Assembly: GCF_024124545.1 (NCBI RefSeq)
Contig: NZ_JAMXSF010000007.1
Location: forward strand, 62,001-126,000
Source: Pseudoalteromonas sp. XMcav2-N
Lineage (GTDB): Bacteria; Pseudomonadota; Gammaproteobacteria; Enterobacterales; Alteromonadaceae
Length of the DNA: 64,000 nt
Reading direction: 5' to 3'
Shown here: one piece after another, positions 37,466 through 46,104 of the stretch
How positions within the stretch are numbered: position 1 is the stretch's first letter
How the letters are laid out: the number at the start of each line of letters is the position of its first letter
Made by a program: the position numbers and the translations under genes
Notes under the pieces: generated by a model
Database searches by the model: none
Told to the model about the DNA's origin: nothing
The model's input: only the letters and a program-made list of their open reading frames with translations

Positions 37466-40400
37466 ATGATCACAGAAGACCAACTAGAACAACAATGTCT
37501 CGACTGGTTTCAAGCGTTAGGGTATCAATACCAAAACGGCTATGATTTGGCACCGGATGGTCCGCTCCATCCAGCCACGGGCGTCCCCGAGCGTGAAAAC
37601 TATCAGCAGGTCTTGCTTGTGGCGCGGTTAGTGGCGGCGCTGAAAACCTTAAACCCCAATGTCCCCAGTGACACCTTAATCGAAGTGGCGAAAACGGTCG
37701 CCACAGCGCAAACGCCAGTCCTGATTAAAAACAACAAAGCTTTTCACCAATACCTCATTGAGGGTGTGCCCGTTGAATACTCGGTGATGGAGCACGACAA
37801 ATGGGTGACCAAACATACGCATGTCCGGTTAATTGATTTTGACAATCGCGAGCATAACGAATTTTTAGTGGTCAATCAGTTCACTATCTCGGGCACCAAA
37901 GGTAATCGTCGCCCTGATATGGTGGTGTTTATCAATGGCTTGCCGCTGGCGGTAATTGAACTCAAAAACCCTGCCGATGATCATGCCGACATTTGGCATG
38001 CCTACAATCAAATTCAAACTTACAAAGAAGAGATTGCTGACCTTTTTGTGTTCAACGAGGCATTGGTTATTTCTGATGGCTGGACGGCGCGAGTTGGCTC
38101 GCTGACTGCGAACAAAGAGCGCTTTTTGCCCTGGAAGACCATAGAGAGTGAAGACGATAAACCACTGCTCGAATTCCAACTGGAAACCCTGGTGCGGGGC
38201 TTTTTTAAGCCAGAGCTGTTGCTTGATTATATTCGTTACTTTGTGTTGTTCGAACATGATGGCGGCCAGGGCGACTCGGGCGCAGGCACCATCATCAAAA
38301 AAATCGCGGGTTATCACCAATTCCATGCCGTGCGTGCTGCGGTAAAAGCGACGGTTATTGCGGCTACAGCCGCTGACCAAATCGCCGAGCCACGGGCAAA
38401 TTATGTCAATACCGTGGTGCCCGGAAGTAAAAAAGCCGGCGTAGTCTGGCATACCCAGGGCAGTGGTAAAAGCATTTCGATGGTCTGCTACGCCAGCAAA
38501 TTGCTGCAACAAGCACAGATGAATAACCCAACCTTAGTGGTGGTGACAGACCGCAATGACCTCGACGGCCAGCTGTTTAACACCTTCACGATGGCGCAGG
38601 AAACCCTGAAGCAAATCCCGCAACAAGCAGAAGACCGCGACTCATTGCGCGATTTACTGCTTAATCGTCAGTCCGGTGGCATCATTTTTACGACGGTACA
38701 AAAATTTGCGCTGCTCGATGAAGAAATGGCGCATCCGGTGCTCTCGGAGCGCTCGAATATCGTGGTGGTGTCGGATGAGGCGCACCGCAGCCAGTATGGC
38801 AACAAAGCGCGCCTTGTTGATGTGAAAGACGGCAATGGCAATGTGGTCGCTCAGCGTTATGTGTATGGCTACTCCAAGTACATGCGTGACGCGTTGCCGA
38901 ATGCCGCTTTTATTGGCTTTACGGGCACGCCGATTGCGCAAGATGACAAAGACACCCGGGGTGTGTTTGGAGAGTATGTGTCTGTTTACGATATTCAGGA
39001 TGCGGTGGATGATGGTGCCACCGTGCCCATTTACTACGAATCTCGCTTGGCCAAACTGGATATTAACCAGGATAAAATTGAAGCGCTTAACGAACAGGTC
39101 GAAGAGGAAATAGGCGAAGACGAAGAAACGCAAAGTCGTGAGAAAATAAAATCACAGTGGTCAGCGCTTGAAAAACTGGTTGGTGCGCAGCCGCGCATCG
39201 AGCAAGTTGCTCAGGATTTGGTCGCGCATTTTACCACCCGCTGTGAAACTTTTCCGGGCAAGGCGATGATCGTTGCCATGAGTCGCGAGATTTGTGTGGA
39301 TTTATACGATGCCATTGTGGCCATCCAACCCCAGTGGCATAGCGACGACCCAAACAAAGGCGTAATTAAAATTGTGATGACAGGCAGTGCTGCCGACAAA
39401 GCCAAAATGCAGCCTCACATTCATGATAAAAAAACCAAGAAGTTATTCGAAAAACGCTATAAAGATACCAGTGACGAGCTGCAACTGGTGATTGTCCGTG
39501 ATATGTGGCTAACCGGTTTTGATGCGCCTTGTTGCCATACCATGTATATCGACAAGCCAATGAAAGGCCATAACCTGATGCAGGCTATAGCGCGTGTGAA
39601 CCGGGTGTTTAAGGATAAACCCGGCGGTTTGGTGGTTGACTATATTGGGATTGCCAATGAGCTTAAGAACGCACTTAAGACCTATACCAACAGTCAGGGC
39701 AAAGGCAAGCCAACCGTTGATACCGCTGAAGCTTTCGCTGTCTTTATGGAAAAAGTCGATATCATCCGGGGGATGTTTGCCACCCCCGTGGATGGGGCAG
39801 TCTTTCATTATCGTCCGGACTTTGAAACCAAACCGCTGCAACTGCTTCCGGGCGCCGTAAACCATATTTCAGGGCTCTGTAATCGCAACAGCAAAGGCGA
39901 GGAAGTCCGTGATGGTAAACGCCGGTTCCTGGATGTGATGGCGGCATTGATGAAAGCGTTTTCTTTGTGTAATACCTTGGACGAGGTGGGCGGATATAAG
40001 AGTGAAATTGCTTTTTATGGTGCGATAAAAACAGCCTTCTTAAAGCACTCGACCGTAGACAAAAAACGTAACGACGAGCTACGCAATTCTGCCCTGAGGC
40101 AGATCCTCAATAACGCCATTGTGGCAGATGGCGTTGATGACATCTTTAAAACGGTCGGGTTAGATAAGCCGAACATAGGGTTACTATCAGAAGAGTTCCT
40201 TGAAGATGTAAAGCATATGAAGGAGAAAAACCTTGCCGTTGAACTGCTGGAAAAGTTGTTGCGGGATGAGATAAAAGCACGGATGAAAAACGATGTGGTG
40301 CAGGAGAAAAAGTATTCTGACCGTATCATGTCGACACTGCAAAAGTACCATAACCGCAATATCGAAACCGCTCAGGTCATTGAAGAGCTGATCCAGTGGG

Positions 40401-40729
40401 CCAAAGAAATGCAGGCCGATAGCGAGATGATGGATAAGCTGAACTTGTCGAGCGATGAAATTGCATTTTACCGGGCACTGGTAACCAATGAAGCGTCTGT
40501 AAGAACGCTGGGCGACGATAACCTGCGTCAACTGGCCATCGAACTGACGCAACAACTACGTAAATCAGCAACGGTTGACTGGCAAAAACGCGAAAGTGTG
40601 CGGGCAAGAATGCGTAACCTGGTGCGCCGTTTACTGCGACGCTGGAAATACCCGCCAAATATGGCCGAAGAAGCGATAAAACTCGTGCTTGAACAAGCCG
40701 AGGTGCTGGCTGATGGCTGGTATAACTGA
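37466..40729 (+). CDS. hsdR: Type I restriction endonuclease subunit HsdR
   Basis: The 1087-residue protein has an N-terminal PD-(D/E)XK nuclease (RPDMVVFINGLPLAVIELKN), SF2 helicase motifs (VVWHTQGSGKSISMV near residue 330, DEAHRSQYG, FTGTPI, then LTGFDAPCCHTMYID and QAIARVNRVF), and a helical C-terminal domain that joins the methyltransferase core. It translocates and cuts unmodified DNA. All key motifs are present and the length is normal. The last 52 residues resemble the tail of the FRG protein in the same locus. It is the last gene of the island, and the right 97-bp repeat begins 21 bases after the stop. Confidence 0.96.
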   Translation: MITEDQLEQQCLDWFQALGYQYQNGYDLAPDGPLHPATGVPERENYQQVLLVARLVAALKTLNPNVPSDTLIEVAKTVATAQTPVLIKNNKAFHQYLIEGVPVEYSVMEHDKWVTKHTHVRLIDFDNREHNEFLVVNQFTISGTKGNRRPDMVVFINGLPLAVIELKNPADDHADIWHAYNQIQTYKEEIADLFVFNEALVISDGWTARVGSLTANKERFLPWKTIESEDDKPLLEFQLETLVRGFFKPELLLDYIRYFVLFEHDGGQGDSGAGTIIKKIAGYHQFHAVRAAVKATVIAATAADQIAEPRANYVNTVVPGSKKAGVVWHTQGSGKSISMVCYASKLLQQAQMNNPTLVVVTDRNDLDGQLFNTFTMAQETLKQIPQQAEDRDSLRDLLLNRQSGGIIFTTVQKFALLDEEMAHPVLSERSNIVVVSDEAHRSQYGNKARLVDVKDGNGNVVAQRYVYGYSKYMRDALPNAAFIGFTGTPIAQDDKDTRGVFGEYVSVYDIQDAVDDGATVPIYYESRLAKLDINQDKIEALNEQVEEEIGEDEETQSREKIKSQWSALEKLVGAQPRIEQVAQDLVAHFTTRCETFPGKAMIVAMSREICVDLYDAIVAIQPQWHSDDPNKGVIKIVMTGSAADKAKMQPHIHDKKTKKLFEKRYKDTSDELQLVIVRDMWLTGFDAPCCHTMYIDKPMKGHNLMQAIARVNRVFKDKPGGLVVDYIGIANELKNALKTYTNSQGKGKPTVDTAEAFAVFMEKVDIIRGMFATPVDGAVFHYRPDFETKPLQLLPGAVNHISGLCNRNSKGEEVRDGKRRFLDVMAALMKAFSLCNTLDEVGGYKSEIAFYGAIKTAFLKHSTVDKKRNDELRNSALRQILNNAIVADGVDDIFKTVGLDKPNIGLLSEEFLEDVKHMKEKNLAVELLEKLLRDEIKARMKNDVVQEKKYSDRIMSTLQKYHNRNIETAQVIEELIQWAKEMQADSEMMDKLNLSSDEIAFYRALVTNEASVRTLGDDNLRQLAIELTQQLRKSATVDWQKRESVRARMRNLVRRLLRRWKYPPNMAEEAIKLVLEQAEVLADGWYN

Positions 40730-40750
40730 TTGTCAGAAAGCCCGTTGACA

Positions 40751-40847
40751 GTGTGACCTTATAACACATCGGGTTTTTATCTGCTTTTATCGCGTATTGG
40801 ATGACATCTGCTGTGAGCTGAATAACTATGTGGCCTTTATTAAAATG
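40751..40847 (+). repeat. Right copy of the 97-bp direct repeat
   Basis: Same length and order as 30863-30959 with 9 mismatches. It ends 20 bases before the ATG of the S9 peptidase gene (40868) and so covers its likely promoter or leader. Nothing else was seen between 40730 and 40867 apart from an ATAGGAGG-type ribosome binding site at 40855-40861. Confidence 0.85.
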
Positions 40848-40867
40848 ATAACAATAGGAGGCTGCCC

Positions 40868-42901
40868 ATGCCTTTTGGACTGAAACGTACTTTGCAATGT
40901 TCTTTACTGGCGATTGCAACACTACCCGTATTGGCGCAGGCAAATGCCGGGCTACAGGCTGAAGATATTTTTGAGCTTGAATATGCAAGCGATCCGCAAA
41001 TATCGCCCAACGGCGAGCAAGTGGTGTACGTACGTAACAGCAACGACGTGATGAAAGATGCCAAAAGACAAAACTTGTGGCTGGTCGATGCAAAAACGGG
41101 CGTACAGTCTCCGTTGTTCTCAGACGAAAACCGCTACTATCAGCCGCGCTGGTCACCCGATGGCAGCAAGATCGCCTTTTTGAGTGATGTGTCTGGCAGC
41201 ACTCAGGTGCACGTGCATTACATTGCGCAAAATCGCACAGCATTGTTGACTCAGTTACAGGCCGGGATCAGTGACTTGACCTGGTCGCCTGATGGTAAAT
41301 GGCTGGCATTTAGCCAAAAAGTTGAGGAAAAGCCAGCGGTGATTGCCAAGATGCCGGCAAAACCGAAAGGCGCAAAATGGTCCGAGTCGGCCATTGTGAT
41401 TGATAAGGCCTATTATCAGGCGGATGGACGCGGTCTGGTTAAGCCCGGATATCGACAGATCTTTGTATTGCCCAGTGAAGGCGGCACGCCTCGTCAGCTG
41501 ACTTCAGGTAACTATCACCACAGTGGTAAACTAGCCTGGCGCAGCGATTCAAAGGGCATCGTGTTCTCGGCAAACCGCATTGCAGACTGGGAATATAAGC
41601 GCCTGGAGGGTGACCTGTTTGAAGTTGACTTCGCGGGTAAGATCACGCAATTGACCAATGCACCGGGTCGCGAGCACTCTCCGAGCTTTTCAGAAAATGG
41701 CAAGCAGCTGGCGTTCTTGAGCTCATCGGGCGAGCTGAACCCGTATCGCAATCACAAACTAAATATTATGAACTGGCAAAGCAAGCAATCTCGCATGATT
41801 GCGAAAGACTTTGACCGTTCAATCCAAAGCCCAAGTTGGATAGGCAGCGCTAAGCTGGCAATGGCTTACGACGACCATGGCATGCGCAAACTGGCCACCA
41901 TTACTACTAAAGGCAAAATTAAAGATCTTACCAATACGCTGTCAGGCACCACGCTGGGCCGCCCTTATCTGAGCGGTCAGTTCAGCGCCAATTTTGATGG
42001 TGAGATTGCTTTTACTAAGGGCTCAAGCTCGCGTCCGGCTGATGTCGCAGTGACAACCAGTAAAGGCAAAGTGAAGTCGCTGACTGCGCTGAACGAGGAC
42101 TTACTGGCATACAAAACACTGGGTAAAGTGCACGAAATCACATACAAATCATCGTTTGATGGTGAGCAGATCCAGGGTTGGTACATCACGCCACCAAATT
42201 TTGATCCGAACAAGAAGTATCCATTGTTGATGGAGATCCACGGTGGTCCACACCTGGCTTATGGCCCACATTTCTCGGCTGAGTTACAACGCTACGCAGC
42301 ACAGGGTTATGTGGTGTTTTACGACAACCATCGTGGCAGTAGCTCATATGGTGAGCGTTTTGCCATGCTGCTCAAATACAAGTACAGTTCAAAAGAAGAC
42401 TTTGCCGATCACAACTCTGGTGTTGACGCCATGATTGCCAAAGGCTTTATTGATCAGGATAACCTGTTTATCGCTGGTGGCTCAGCGGGTGGTATCGCGA
42501 CTGCCTATGCCATTGGCCTGACCGACCGCTTTAATGCTGCTGTTGTTGTTAAGCCGGTGATCAACTGGTTAAGTAAAGTATTGACCGCTGACAGTGGCCT
42601 GGTGCAGATCCCCACTCAGTTCCCGGGGATGCCATGGGAGCATGTTGACCATTACTGGGAGCGCTCGCCGCTGTCTCTGGTTGGCAATGTCACTACGCCG
42701 ACTATGCTGATGACGGGCGAGGAAGACTTGCGTACCCCAATGGCTGAAACAGAGCAGTTTTATCAGGCACTAAAACATCGTAAAATTGACTCTGTGCTGG
42801 TGAAAATACCGGGTGCACCGCATGGTATCGCCGGGCGTCCTTCGCGGATGATCAGCAAAATAGAGCACACGCTTGCGTGGTTCGAAAAATATAAAAAATA
42901 A
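40868..42901 (+). CDS. Exported S9 family peptidase (dipeptidyl-peptidase-type)
   Basis: The 677-residue protein has a signal peptide (LQCSLLAIATLPVLAQANA), a WD-like propeller (about 40-400, repeats such as WSPDGSKIAFLSD and WSPDGKWLAFSQ), and an alpha/beta hydrolase domain with nucleophile GGSAGGIA, the acid in TGEEDLRTP and His in APHGIAG. It should cleave short peptides, often after proline or alanine, in the periplasm. AGGAGG lies a few bases before ATG 40868. It is followed by a strong terminator. The upstream region carries the right copy of the 97-bp repeat, so the island was placed directly in front of this gene. Confidence 0.93.
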   Translation: MPFGLKRTLQCSLLAIATLPVLAQANAGLQAEDIFELEYASDPQISPNGEQVVYVRNSNDVMKDAKRQNLWLVDAKTGVQSPLFSDENRYYQPRWSPDGSKIAFLSDVSGSTQVHVHYIAQNRTALLTQLQAGISDLTWSPDGKWLAFSQKVEEKPAVIAKMPAKPKGAKWSESAIVIDKAYYQADGRGLVKPGYRQIFVLPSEGGTPRQLTSGNYHHSGKLAWRSDSKGIVFSANRIADWEYKRLEGDLFEVDFAGKITQLTNAPGREHSPSFSENGKQLAFLSSSGELNPYRNHKLNIMNWQSKQSRMIAKDFDRSIQSPSWIGSAKLAMAYDDHGMRKLATITTKGKIKDLTNTLSGTTLGRPYLSGQFSANFDGEIAFTKGSSSRPADVAVTTSKGKVKSLTALNEDLLAYKTLGKVHEITYKSSFDGEQIQGWYITPPNFDPNKKYPLLMEIHGGPHLAYGPHFSAELQRYAAQGYVVFYDNHRGSSSYGERFAMLLKYKYSSKEDFADHNSGVDAMIAKGFIDQDNLFIAGGSAGGIATAYAIGLTDRFNAAVVVKPVINWLSKVLTADSGLVQIPTQFPGMPWEHVDHYWERSPLSLVGNVTTPTMLMTGEEDLRTPMAETEQFYQALKHRKIDSVLVKIPGAPHGIAGRPSRMISKIEHTLAWFEKYKK

Positions 42902-42904
42902 CGG

Positions 42905-42928
42905 AAAAGCCGCGTAATGCGGCTTTTT
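42905..42928 (+). terminator. Rho-independent terminator of the S9 peptidase gene
   Basis: A 9-bp perfect stem (AAAAGCCGC / GCGGCTTTT) with loop GTAAT and a T-run, starting 4 bases after the stop. Confidence 0.88.
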
Positions 42929-43091
42929 AATGCCTGTTAGCAAAAGACACAATAACCCTGCTGGGGCGCCTTTATTTTGTCCAAGAGTCCTGCGATGCGC
43001 TGAAAAAAGCCTGAACAGCGAGAAAAAATGAACGTTTTCCTGAACTGGGCATCTTAACTGCCTGATAATTAATAATTAGAAGGAATTACAA

Positions 43092-44090
43092 ATGAGGCTT
43101 ATTCAGTACTTTGGCTTACCTCTGGCGATGCTATCTTGTATCAGCAGTGCCAATGAGGCGCTTAACAAGCAGGAAGTTGTCAGCACTTTAGTGAATGAAA
43201 TTGAAAACAGTTATGTTGAAACAGACAAAATTCCCGGTCTGGCAAAGAGTTTGCATCAACTCCAAGATAAACCAGCCTTTCACGGCGCTGTTACTCAGGA
43301 TGAATTTGCCGCTTTGTTGTCCACAGAGCTGAAAAAAACCGACCCGCATTTTGGCGTGCAGTGGCGCGATCCGAGCGGTGTTGTGGTACAGAAAAAAAAT
43401 GAATCCTGGTTCGCTAAACTGGCGCGCAACAACTCTGGCTTTAACAAGGTCGAGATCTTGCCCGGCAACGTCGGGTATATTGACTTCTGGGGCTTTGATA
43501 ATGTTACGGATGAATCAAAACGCACCGTGGCAGGGGTAATGACGTTTGTGGCCAATGCGGATGCATTGCTCGTTGACTTGAGAAAAAATGGCGGTGGCAG
43601 CGGTGAAATGGTACAGCTGATCAGCAGCTATTTTTTAAAGCCCGATACGCATTTAAATAGCATCTACTGGCGCACCACCAATACCACGCGCGAGTTTTAC
43701 ACCATAAAAGAGGTAGCTGCGAAGGCGAATTTGACCATTCCGTTGTATGTGCTCACGAGCAAAGAAACCTTCTCGGCAGCCGAAGAGTTTGCCTACAACC
43801 TGAAGCACCTGAGCAGAGCCACGTTGGTGGGTGAAGTTACCAAAGGGGGCGCAAATCCCTGGCAATATTACGAGCTGGGTAACGGTTTCCGGGCCAGCAT
43901 TCCTATTGCCAAGGCTGTCAATCCTATAACCAAAAGCAACTGGGAAGGTGTCGGCGTGAAGCCGGACATAGTCACGACCAGTGAGACGGCTTTCAATACG
44001 GCTTATAAACTGGCGCTCAAAGAAGTCGCTAAGGTCGTTGGTAACGAATATCAGCTGGCCCAGATAAAGGACAAAATAGATACTCTGTAA
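43092..44090 (+). CDS. S41 family peptidase (tail-specific protease-like), exported
   Basis: 332 residues with a signal peptide (IQYFGLPLAMLSCISSANA-type) and a C-terminal S41 core: YIDFWGFDNVTDE, LLVDLRKNGGGSGEMVQL, the catalytic serine region TSKETFSAAEEFAY and lysine in GEVTKGGANPW. There is no PDZ domain, so it is the short interphotoreceptor-retinoid-binding-protein-like class. It should degrade peptides in the periplasm. AGAAGGA lies about 8 bases before the ATG. Gaps on both sides suggest a single-gene unit. Confidence 0.9.
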   Translation: MRLIQYFGLPLAMLSCISSANEALNKQEVVSTLVNEIENSYVETDKIPGLAKSLHQLQDKPAFHGAVTQDEFAALLSTELKKTDPHFGVQWRDPSGVVVQKKNESWFAKLARNNSGFNKVEILPGNVGYIDFWGFDNVTDESKRTVAGVMTFVANADALLVDLRKNGGGSGEMVQLISSYFLKPDTHLNSIYWRTTNTTREFYTIKEVAAKANLTIPLYVLTSKETFSAAEEFAYNLKHLSRATLVGEVTKGGANPWQYYELGNGFRASIPIAKAVNPITKSNWEGVGVKPDIVTTSETAFNTAYKLALKEVAKVVGNEYQLAQIKDKIDTL

Positions 44091-44333
44091 CTGTTTCTTC
44101 CCGCAAGTGCCTCCCTGATCGTCACGCACGGCAAAAAGGGAGCACATGCGCAAAATCTTGCTATCAAAAGATGCAGTTTTGACGAAAGCGCCTATTTTTC
44201 CAGTTCAATGTCCACAATACCGTCAAAGCACCTTGCTGACACTGAAGTTTGTCGATACTTGTTAAAATGTCCAGCATAAGCAAAGGAGGCAGGTTTGGAG
44301 CCGGTTACAAAAATGTGACATTGGACGTTTTAA

Positions 44334-44348
44334 GGCCGCATAATGCGG
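44334..44348. repeat. Short palindrome in the gap before the hydrolase gene
   Basis: GCCGCATAATGCGGC, one base different from the terminator stem at 42909-42923 (GCCGCGTAATGCGGC). There is no T-run here, so it may be an operator or a former terminator. Nothing else was seen in 44091-44379. Confidence 0.35.
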
Positions 44349-44379
44349 CAGTTTATAACGATATAGTTCAGGAGTTTTA

Positions 44380-45138
44380 ATGAAATTGTTAAAAGGATTT
44401 GCTCTGGTAGTTGCCTGCTGGCTGAGTACCGCCGCGGCCGACGTTCAACCTGCCAGTGTTTACGATAAAGCCCGTGACAGAGCCATTCCGGTTGAGATCA
44501 CTTATCCCGAATCTCAGGCACAGTGCAGTGAAAAAGCTCCTTGCCCGGTGGCGTTCCTCGGCGCTGGCTACGGTATGTCGCATACCGATTACACCTTCTT
44601 AGCCAAAGTGCTGAATAAGCATGGGTATCTGGTGGTTGCAATCGGGCATGAGTTGCCGGGCGATCCGCCGCTGTCTGTCTCTGGTAATTTGTTTGAAACG
44701 CGCAGTGAAAACTGGCAGCGTGGTGCAAAAACACTGGCGTTTCTACACGGTGAATTGCAAAGCAGCATAACTGGGTACGATTTTAATAGTCTAACTTTGG
44801 TTGGCCACTCAAATGGGGGCGATATTTCTGCCTGGTTGGGTAATGAAGGCAAGCCCTATGTTAAACAGATCATTACCTTAGACCATCGTCGTGTGCCATT
44901 ACCAAAAACTAATGATATAAAGGTGCTGTCTATACGTGCCAGCGACTTTCCGGCAGACTCGGGCGTGCTGCCCAGCGAAGCGGAGCAAGTCGAGCTTGGC
45001 AGCTGCGTGGTGACCATTCCCAAAGCGCGCCATGATGATATTGCTGACTTTGGCCCTGTCTGGTTAAAAGACAAGATAGTGAAGCTTATTCGTCTGCATC
45101 TGGGCGGAAAATCTTGCAAACAATTGCGAAAAGCGTAA
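44380..45138 (+). CDS. Exported alpha/beta hydrolase
   Basis: 252 residues with a signal peptide (LLKGFALVVACWLSTAAA), an alpha/beta hydrolase core with the nucleophile elbow TLVGHSNGGDIS and a likely catalytic His in KARHDDIADF. Cysteines at QCSEKAPCP and near the end (SCKQL) suggest disulfides. The substrate is unknown; dienelactone-hydrolase- or acyl-esterase-like activity is possible. It lies alone in its unit. A hairpin (GCAGTGTG/CACACTGC, 45161-45181) follows the stop and may end transcription. Confidence 0.85.
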   Translation: MKLLKGFALVVACWLSTAAADVQPASVYDKARDRAIPVEITYPESQAQCSEKAPCPVAFLGAGYGMSHTDYTFLAKVLNKHGYLVVAIGHELPGDPPLSVSGNLFETRSENWQRGAKTLAFLHGELQSSITGYDFNSLTLVGHSNGGDISAWLGNEGKPYVKQIITLDHRRVPLPKTNDIKVLSIRASDFPADSGVLPSEAEQVELGSCVVTIPKARHDDIADFGPVWLKDKIVKLIRLHLGGKSCKQLRKA

Positions 45139-45160
45139 TGGTCTGGTAGAAAGTACTGTG

Positions 45161-45181
45161 GCAGTGTGCGAGTCACACTGC
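45161..45181 (+). terminator. Hairpin between the hydrolase and lipoprotein genes
   Basis: An 8-bp perfect stem with a 5-base loop starting 22 bases after the stop at 45138. The following tail is only GACTTT, so it is a weak terminator candidate. Confidence 0.45.
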
Positions 45182-45220
45182 GACTTTCAAAACTCATCAT
45201 AATAATAAGAGCAACTTCAA

Positions 45221-45511
45221 ATGAAATACTTATTAACCGCCCTGTTTACCCTTATTTTTATCGGTGGCTGCACGTCAACTCAGCAGTCAGATCCTCAGAT
45301 AAAAAATGGCTATGTCCAGATGCAATTCGATATTAACGAGCAAGGCAGGCCCGAGAACATCCGTATTATTGAGTCAAGCCACAATGGTTTATTTGACCAA
45401 GAAGCCATACGCTCACTAAAAGAATGGAAATATAACCCTAAAATTGAAAATGGCGCACCCGTCAGACAAACCAACCAAAAGGTGCAGCTGGATTTTGATA
45501 TCAAAAATTAA
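45221..45511 (+). CDS. Small lipoprotein with a TonB C-terminal-like domain
   Basis: 96 residues with signal and lipobox (TLIFIGGC, cysteine near residue 17), followed by a compact TonB-C-type domain (GYVQMQFDINEQGRPENIRI, then AIRSLKEWKYNPKIENG). It lacks the N-terminal transmembrane helix and proline-rich linker of TonB, so it is not a full energy transducer. It could bind a periplasmic or outer membrane partner. Domain-only proteins like this are common in Alteromonadales. The partner is unknown. Confidence 0.82.
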   Translation: MKYLLTALFTLIFIGGCTSTQQSDPQIKNGYVQMQFDINEQGRPENIRIIESSHNGLFDQEAIRSLKEWKYNPKIENGAPVRQTNQKVQLDFDIKN

Positions 45512-45532
45512 GCAGACAATTCGTAAACGAGT

Positions 45533-45871
45533 TTATTTCGTTTTGTTCCGCGCATAGGCAATGCGACGCGCGGTTCTTCGTTTAGTGCCTATTTGGGATT
45601 TGATTTTCATCGGGCACAACAATGCAGCAACAGCGGCCAACAGTGGAGTTATTACAGCGCCCAACAAAATCATGTCGACAGACCGTATGGTAAAAGCAAA
45701 GATTGATACAAGCATAATGCTCAGGTTCATTGCGCCTGTTATCGTCCATAAAGCGCCTTTGTGAAGATAAAGTAGCGAACCACATAGTTTACAACGGACT
45801 TTTGTATCAAAGATAAGAAGCGATTTCTGCAGCGGAGAAATCCCGTTTTGGGCACAGTCAGGGCACTTCAT
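45533..45871 (-). CDS. Small membrane protein with a zinc-ribbon-like N-terminus
   Basis: 112 residues. The N-terminus has CPDC and CKLC pairs about 25 residues apart, a zinc-ribbon-like arrangement. Two hydrophobic helices follow (TGAMNLSIMLVSIFAFTI and MILLGAVITPLLAAVAAL) and the C-terminus is basic (KRRTARRIAYARNKTK). It is convergent with the TonB-C lipoprotein gene. I do not recognise a named family. Confidence 0.65.
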   Translation of the reverse strand: MKCPDCAQNGISPLQKSLLIFDTKVRCKLCGSLLYLHKGALWTITGAMNLSIMLVSIFAFTIRSVDMILLGAVITPLLAAVAALLCPMKIKSQIGTKRRTARRIAYARNKTK

Positions 45872-45898
45872 TCACAATTCCCGTTGAGCAAGATGAGT

Positions 45899-46062
45899 AA
45901 TACCAATTTGCTTAATTAAGAGTTCTATTTTGAGGCGAGAAAATATCGTCGATAATAAGGCAAAAAATTCGCTATTTAGTTGTTCTAAATTAGAAATTTT
46001 TAACACCGTTAGCGGCATATTTGCTCCTTCAAATTGAACAGGTATTAAGTGAAATTGGTATA
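45899..46062. mobile_element. MITE-like element of about 164 bp
   Basis: The ends are imperfect inverted repeats: ATACCAATTTGCTTAAT at the left, and the reverse complement of the right end reads ATACCAATTTCACTTAAT. The inner sequence (TTTTGAGGCGAGAAAATATC and TCCTTCAAATTGAACAGG) matches my memory of a dispersed element in Pseudoalteromonas and Shewanella genomes, but no search was made. It has no transposase, so it must be moved in trans. A 71-codon minus-strand frame across it is not convincing as a gene. Confidence 0.65.
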
Positions 46063-46104
46063 ACATACTACTTTGATTTAACAACAATGGGTATGGGCGC
46101 TGAC

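Noticed and set aside
37865..39133. Long antisense open frames within hsdR (37865-38512 and 38654-39133, minus strand)
   Set aside because: They lie opposite a gene with complete HsdR motifs, have no ribosome binding sites and read as low-complexity mirror sequence.
30863..40847. Composite transposon explanation for the island
   Set aside because: No transposase, no inverted terminal repeats and no target duplication pattern; the 97-bp copies are direct and diverged.
40377..41243. 288-codon minus-strand frame across the hsdR end, the right repeat and the S9 peptidase start
   Set aside because: It covers two real genes on the other strand and resembles no known protein; the frame is chance.
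43653..44153. 166-codon minus-strand frame opposite the S41 peptidase gene
   Set aside because: Mirror frame of a gene with intact catalytic motifs; no ribosome binding site or domain.
45872..46087. 71-codon minus-strand frame
   Set aside because: It runs through the MITE-like element and has no domain or ribosome binding site; treated as part of the element.
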